The notes beneath the pieces are model-generated. The model saw nothing but the letters and a program-made list of their open reading frames with translations. It was not told the origin of the DNA and did not search any database. A DNA stretch of 16,986 bases from Pseudomonadota bacterium (GTDB lineage Bacteria > Pseudomonadota > Alphaproteobacteria > Rhizobiales > Segnochrobactraceae). Positions within the stretch are counted from its first letter, which is position 1. Each line of letters opens with the position of its first letter. The position numbers were made by a program, and so were the translations under genes. Shown here piece by piece: positions 13,916 through 16,986 of the stretch. Location: assembly GCA_023442215.1 (NCBI GenBank), contig JAEZMP010000548.1, forward strand, positions 1-16,986, read 5' to 3'.

Positions 13916-14029
13916 ATCGCGTGACCTGCCGCATCGGCTGACCGACCATCCGTCGCGATGCTGTGCCCCCGGTTGGCCGATGCGCCGAACGAGCTGGATT
14001 TGCCCGTTTTGCCAGCAGGATGGACGTCC

Positions 14030-15064
14030 ATGCTCACACGCCGCTTCATCAGCGCCGCCCTTGCGGGCACTCTCGCCCTCGGTGCCTTCGCCTCCGCCCT
14101 GCCGCTTGCAGGCGAGGCTGCCGCCGCGGAGAAGCCGACCCTTACGGTCTACACCTACGGCAGCTTCGCCGCCGAATGGGGGCCGGGGCCGATCGTGAAG
14201 AAGCGTTTTGAGGAAACCTGCGGCTGCACGCTCGAATGGGTGGCGATCGAGGATGCCGGCGCGATGCTGACGCGCCTCAAGCTGGAAGGCGCTTCGACCA
14301 AGGCCGATGTCGTGCTGGGGCTCGATACCAACATGGCCGACGAAGCCCGCAAGACCGGCTTGTTCGCCCCGCCCGGCCTCGCGGTTTCCGGCCTCGACCT
14401 TCCGGTGCCCTGGACGGACGACACGTTCGTTCCGTTCGACTGGGGCTGGTTCGCGTTCGTCTACGATTCCGAAAAGCTGAAGAACCCGCCCAAGAGTTTC
14501 GCCGATCTCACCGGGCCGAACGCCCCGTCGCTCGTGATCGAGGACCCGCGCACGTCCTCGCCGGGGCTCGGGCTGCTGCTGTGGGTCCGGGCGATCTATG
14601 GCGACAAGGCCGACGACGTCTGGAAGCAGCTGAAGCCGAAGATCGTCACCGTCACCAAGGGCTGGTCGGAAGCCTACGGCCTGTTCCTGAAGGGCGAGGC
14701 CGATATGGTGCTGAGCTATCAGACCTCTCCGGCCTACCACATCTCCGCGGACAAGACCGACAAGTACAAGGCCGCGATCTTCACCGAAGGTCACGTGCTC
14801 CAGGTCGAGACCGCGGCCCTCGTCGCGAGTTCGCGGCAGCCGGATCTGGCGAAGTCCTTCCTTGCCTTCATGCTGACGCCGGCCTTCCAGTCGGCCATCC
14901 CGGAGACCAACTGGATGTATCCGGCGAAACTTCCCGAAGGCGGCCTGCCGGTCTCCTTCAAGGACCTGCCGAAGCCGACGAAGAGCTTCCTCCCCGACCC
15001 CGCCGAGGTGGCGGCCAAGCGGCGGGCCTGGCTCGACGGCTGGCTGACGGCCATGGGCCAGTGA
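14030..15064 (+). CDS. thiB: Thiamine/TPP ABC transporter substrate-binding protein
   Basis: A 344-residue periplasmic binding protein that captures thiamine and its phosphates for import. A Sec signal peptide is plain: MLTRRF, a hydrophobic stretch (7-28), and a cleavage site near AAA-E (33-34). The mature protein begins TLTVYTYGSFAAEWGPGP, the ThiB signature, followed by VPFDWGWFAFVYDS and MVLSYQTSPAYHIS, all typical of the family. ATG 14030 is used because AGGA (14017-14020) is nine bases upstream and the signal peptide starts there; an in-frame ATG at 13958 would put 24 residues in front of the signal peptide. The TPP riboswitch directly upstream independently supports the function. It is followed after 40 bases by the permease. 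Confidence 0.95.
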   Translation: MLTRRFISAALAGTLALGAFASALPLAGEAAAAEKPTLTVYTYGSFAAEWGPGPIVKKRFEETCGCTLEWVAIEDAGAMLTRLKLEGASTKADVVLGLDTNMADEARKTGLFAPPGLAVSGLDLPVPWTDDTFVPFDWGWFAFVYDSEKLKNPPKSFADLTGPNAPSLVIEDPRTSSPGLGLLLWVRAIYGDKADDVWKQLKPKIVTVTKGWSEAYGLFLKGEADMVLSYQTSPAYHISADKTDKYKAAIFTEGHVLQVETAALVASSRQPDLAKSFLAFMLTPAFQSAIPETNWMYPAKLPEGGLPVSFKDLPKPTKSFLPDPAEVAAKRRAWLDGWLTAMGQ

Positions 15065-15104
15065 ACGCGGCGGTGCGCGCAGCGCCGGCCGGTCCGGTCG
15101 CCCG

Positions 15105-16718
15105 ATGACAGCCCGTGCCGTCCGAATCCGCGGTGCCGGCGCGGTGCTGCTGCCCGGTATCGTGGCACTCGCCGTCGTCGCGGGCGTCATGGGGTCGGCG
15201 ATCGTCGGCCTCATATCCGCGGCCGGGGGCGATCTGCCGTCGCTGCCGTGGGGATATGTCGGCGACATCGTTCGCTTCACGCTGATGCAGGCGACGCTGT
15301 CCACGGTGCTGTCGCTCGCGCTCGGAGCGGCGCTGGCGCTGGCGCTCGCCCGGCGCAGCCGGTTTCTTGGCCGGCGAGTTCTGCTGGCGGTGATGAACCT
15401 CGCGGTCGTGCTGCCCCCGGTGGTGGTGGTGTTCGGCGTCGTCGCGGTATTCGGCCGCGCCGGCTGGTTCGGAACGGCCCTCGGTGCGCTCGGCTGGCAG
15501 CCGGGAAGCTGGCTCTACGGACTTCCCGGCATCCTGATCGGCCACGTGTTCTTCAACGCGCCGCTGGCGGCGCGGGTGTTCCTCGCCGCCATCGAGGCGG
15601 TTCCGGCCGAGCACTGGCGCCTCGCGAGCCATCTCGGCATGTCGCCGTCCGCCATGTTCCGCCTCATCGACCGGCCGGTGCTGATGCGGGAGGCGCCCTC
15701 GCTCGCCGCCCTCATCTTCCTGCTCTGCTTCACGAGCTTCGCCCTGGTGCTGGCGCTTGGCGGCGGCCCCGGCGCCGCCACGCTGGAAGTCGCCATCTAC
15801 GAGGCGCTGCGGTTCGATGCCGACTTCCCGCGCGCGGCGGCGCTGGCCGGCGTCCAGATCGCCGTCTGCCTCGCGCTCGTCGCGCCGGTATTCAGGATGG
15901 AACGCCGCCTGCCCGAGATCGCGACGTCGGGCTGGCGCGAGCCCCGCGGCGATGCGGCTTCCCGCGGGCTGATGTGCCTCGACGCGGCGGTGCTTGTCCT
16001 CGGCGGTGGACTGGTGGTGCTGCCGATCGCGGCGGTCGTCGTCTCCGGCATCCCCGCCCTCGGCACTCTAGCCGCGCCCTCCACGCTCTCCGCGCTGGCG
16101 ACGAGCTTCGCCATCGCCCTGCCGGCGGGGCTGCTCTCGGTCTCGCTCGCGCTCGGCCTCGCCACGCTCGCGCGTCGCCTGCGCCTCTCGGCCGGACGCG
16201 GCCGGCTGGCCGCGCTGGTCGATTCGGCCGGCATCGCCATTCTGCTGATGCCGCCGTTCACGCTCGCCGCAGGGCTGTTCGTGGTGGCGAGAACCTTCGC
16301 CGATCCGTTCGCGCTCGGGATCCCGATGATCGTGCTCGTCAACGCACTGATGGCCCTGCCCTTCGCCATGCGCCTGATCGAACCGCCGCTGACGGTCGCC
16401 GCCGAGCGCTACGGGCGCCTCGCCGAGAGCCTCGGAATCAGCGGATGGAATCGCCTGCGGCTGGTCGATGGCCCGCTCGTCGCCCGGCCGATGGCGATGG
16501 CGTTTGCGACCGCCGTGGTGCTGTCGCTCGGCGATCTCGGCGTCGCGGCGTTCTTCGGCGCCGGGGGGATCGTCACCCTGCCGCTGCTGATCTACCAGCG
16601 CCTCGGCGCCTACCGCATGGACGAGGCCGCCTCGGTCGCGCTCATGCTCGCGGCCGTCGCCTTCCTGCTGTTCCTGGCGGCGCTGCTTACGACGGGGACC
16701 CGCAATGCTCGAGATTGA
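15105..16718 (+). CDS. thiP: Thiamine/TPP ABC transporter permease
   Basis: A 537-residue inner-membrane permease made of two fused halves, as in ThiP, with about 12 hydrophobic segments. Each half carries an EAA-type coupling loop that contacts the ATPase: E-A-V-P-A-E-H-W-R-L-A-S-H-L-G (164-178) and E-R-Y-G-R-L-A-E-S-L-G (434-444). Length matches the 530-residue ThiP group and its FbpB-like relatives; the position between thiB and thiQ decides for thiamine. No good ribosome site precedes ATG 15105, so translation may be coupled to thiB. Its last 14 bases overlap the ATPase gene. Regulation is expected from the shared TPP riboswitch. Confidence 0.94.
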   Translation: MTARAVRIRGAGAVLLPGIVALAVVAGVMGSAIVGLISAAGGDLPSLPWGYVGDIVRFTLMQATLSTVLSLALGAALALALARRSRFLGRRVLLAVMNLAVVLPPVVVVFGVVAVFGRAGWFGTALGALGWQPGSWLYGLPGILIGHVFFNAPLAARVFLAAIEAVPAEHWRLASHLGMSPSAMFRLIDRPVLMREAPSLAALIFLLCFTSFALVLALGGGPGAATLEVAIYEALRFDADFPRAAALAGVQIAVCLALVAPVFRMERRLPEIATSGWREPRGDAASRGLMCLDAAVLVLGGGLVVLPIAAVVVSGIPALGTLAAPSTLSALATSFAIALPAGLLSVSLALGLATLARRLRLSAGRGRLAALVDSAGIAILLMPPFTLAAGLFVVARTFADPFALGIPMIVLVNALMALPFAMRLIEPPLTVAAERYGRLAESLGISGWNRLRLVDGPLVARPMAMAFATAVVLSLGDLGVAAFFGAGGIVTLPLLIYQRLGAYRMDEAASVALMLAAVAFLLFLAALLTTGTRNARD

Positions 16719-16986
16719 GGCCCTTTCCGTCGATTTCGGGCCCGGGAGCGCCTTTTCCACCCATTACGACCTGACGGTGCCGACCGGGGCGCTCTGTGCC
16801 GTGGTCGGACCGTCCGGCGGGGGCAAGACGACGCTGCTCCACGCCATCGCCGGGTTCGGACGGGTCGTCTCCGGCGCGGTCCGGTTCGATGGCCGCGACA
16901 TCACCGGCCTGCCGCCCGCAGCCCGGCCGCTCTCCATCCTGTTCCAGGAGCATAACCTGTTCCCACATCTCGATGCGGCCGCCAAT
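16705..16986 (+). CDS. thiQ: Thiamine/TPP ABC transporter ATP-binding protein, N-terminal part (3' truncated)
   Basis: The first 94 residues of an ABC ATPase that powers thiamine import. Walker A is GPSGGGKTT (35-43), and the Q-loop region reads SILFQEHNLFPHL (77-89), close to the FQE-NLF-HL of ThiQ. ATG 16705 overlaps the end of thiP by 14 bases in another frame, implying translational coupling. The signature motif and Walker B lie beyond the window. Full ThiQ is around 230 residues. Confidence 0.92.
   Translation, partial: MLEIEALSVDFGPGSAFSTHYDLTVPTGALCAVVGPSGGGKTTLLHAIAGFGRVVSGAVRFDGRDITGLPPAARPLSILFQEHNLFPHLDAAAN

Noticed and set aside
13790..15304. Reverse-strand open frame of 504 codons opposite thiB
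   Set aside because: It overlaps the TPP riboswitch and thiB completely; composition is that of an antisense frame.
1..16986. CRISPR array, tRNA, rRNA, insertion sequence, prophage or attachment site
   Set aside because: No spaced direct repeats, no cloverleaf-like sequence, no transposase or integrase motifs, and no abrupt composition change were seen on reading.

Overview
The window is a high-GC, gene-dense stretch of bacterial chromosome with short intergenic gaps, frequent start/stop overlaps and strong GC bias at third codon positions. The gene types suggest an alphaproteobacterium, most likely of the Hyphomicrobiales/Rhizobiales: a BmpA-type nucleoside-like ABC ATPase, AtzE/AtzG/AtzH-type amidohydrolase genes, a TerC/YjbE membrane protein, a Rhizobiales-style ribbon-helix-helix protein, and thiBPQ behind a TPP riboswitch. 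This assignment is inference; there is no rRNA or other marker gene.

Region 1 (about 1-7183) is a nitrogen-scavenging cluster. It opens with the 3' end of an ABC transporter ATPase. A tightly packed forward operon follows: a biuret-hydrolase-like cysteine hydrolase, a small AtzG (DUF4089) protein, an AtzE-type amidase, a 5-formyltetrahydrofolate cyclo-ligase-like protein of unknown job, and an AtzH/HpxZ (DUF3225) protein. A GntR/FCD regulator comes next. Convergent to it, behind a hairpin terminator, lies an allophanate hydrolase (AtzF). By analogy with s-triazine catabolism, two branches would converge on allophanate (biuret to allophanate, and 1-carboxybiuret to dicarboxyurea to allophanate), which AtzF would break down to ammonia and CO2. 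No ring-opening enzyme is in the window, so the true starting compound is unknown. A perfect 10-bp inverted repeat overlaps a plausible atzF promoter and is the best candidate operator for the GntR protein.

Region 2 (7505-11373) holds a class-I CoA-transferase of the acetyl-CoA hydrolase/succinate CoA-transferase family. A strong hairpin follows it. Next is a reverse-strand pair, an AGE-family sugar epimerase/isomerase followed by an aldose-1-epimerase-like mutarotase, probably one sugar-interconversion operon. The two are separated by a 15-bp tandem repeat that also encodes a small acidic repeat peptide ending in an ATGA overlap with the mutarotase start.

Region 3 (11647-13447) holds a DJ-1/PfpI protein, a ribbon-helix-helix protein and, on the reverse strand, a TerC/YjbE membrane protein with a structured leader.

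Region 4 (about 13768-16986) is a thiamine/TPP uptake operon: a probable promoter, a TPP riboswitch, thiB, thiP and the 5' part of thiQ, which runs off the end. The most interesting parts are the mixed biuret/carboxybiuret cluster with its unexplained folate-ligase-like member, the candidate operator, the translated tandem repeat, and the two structured leaders.
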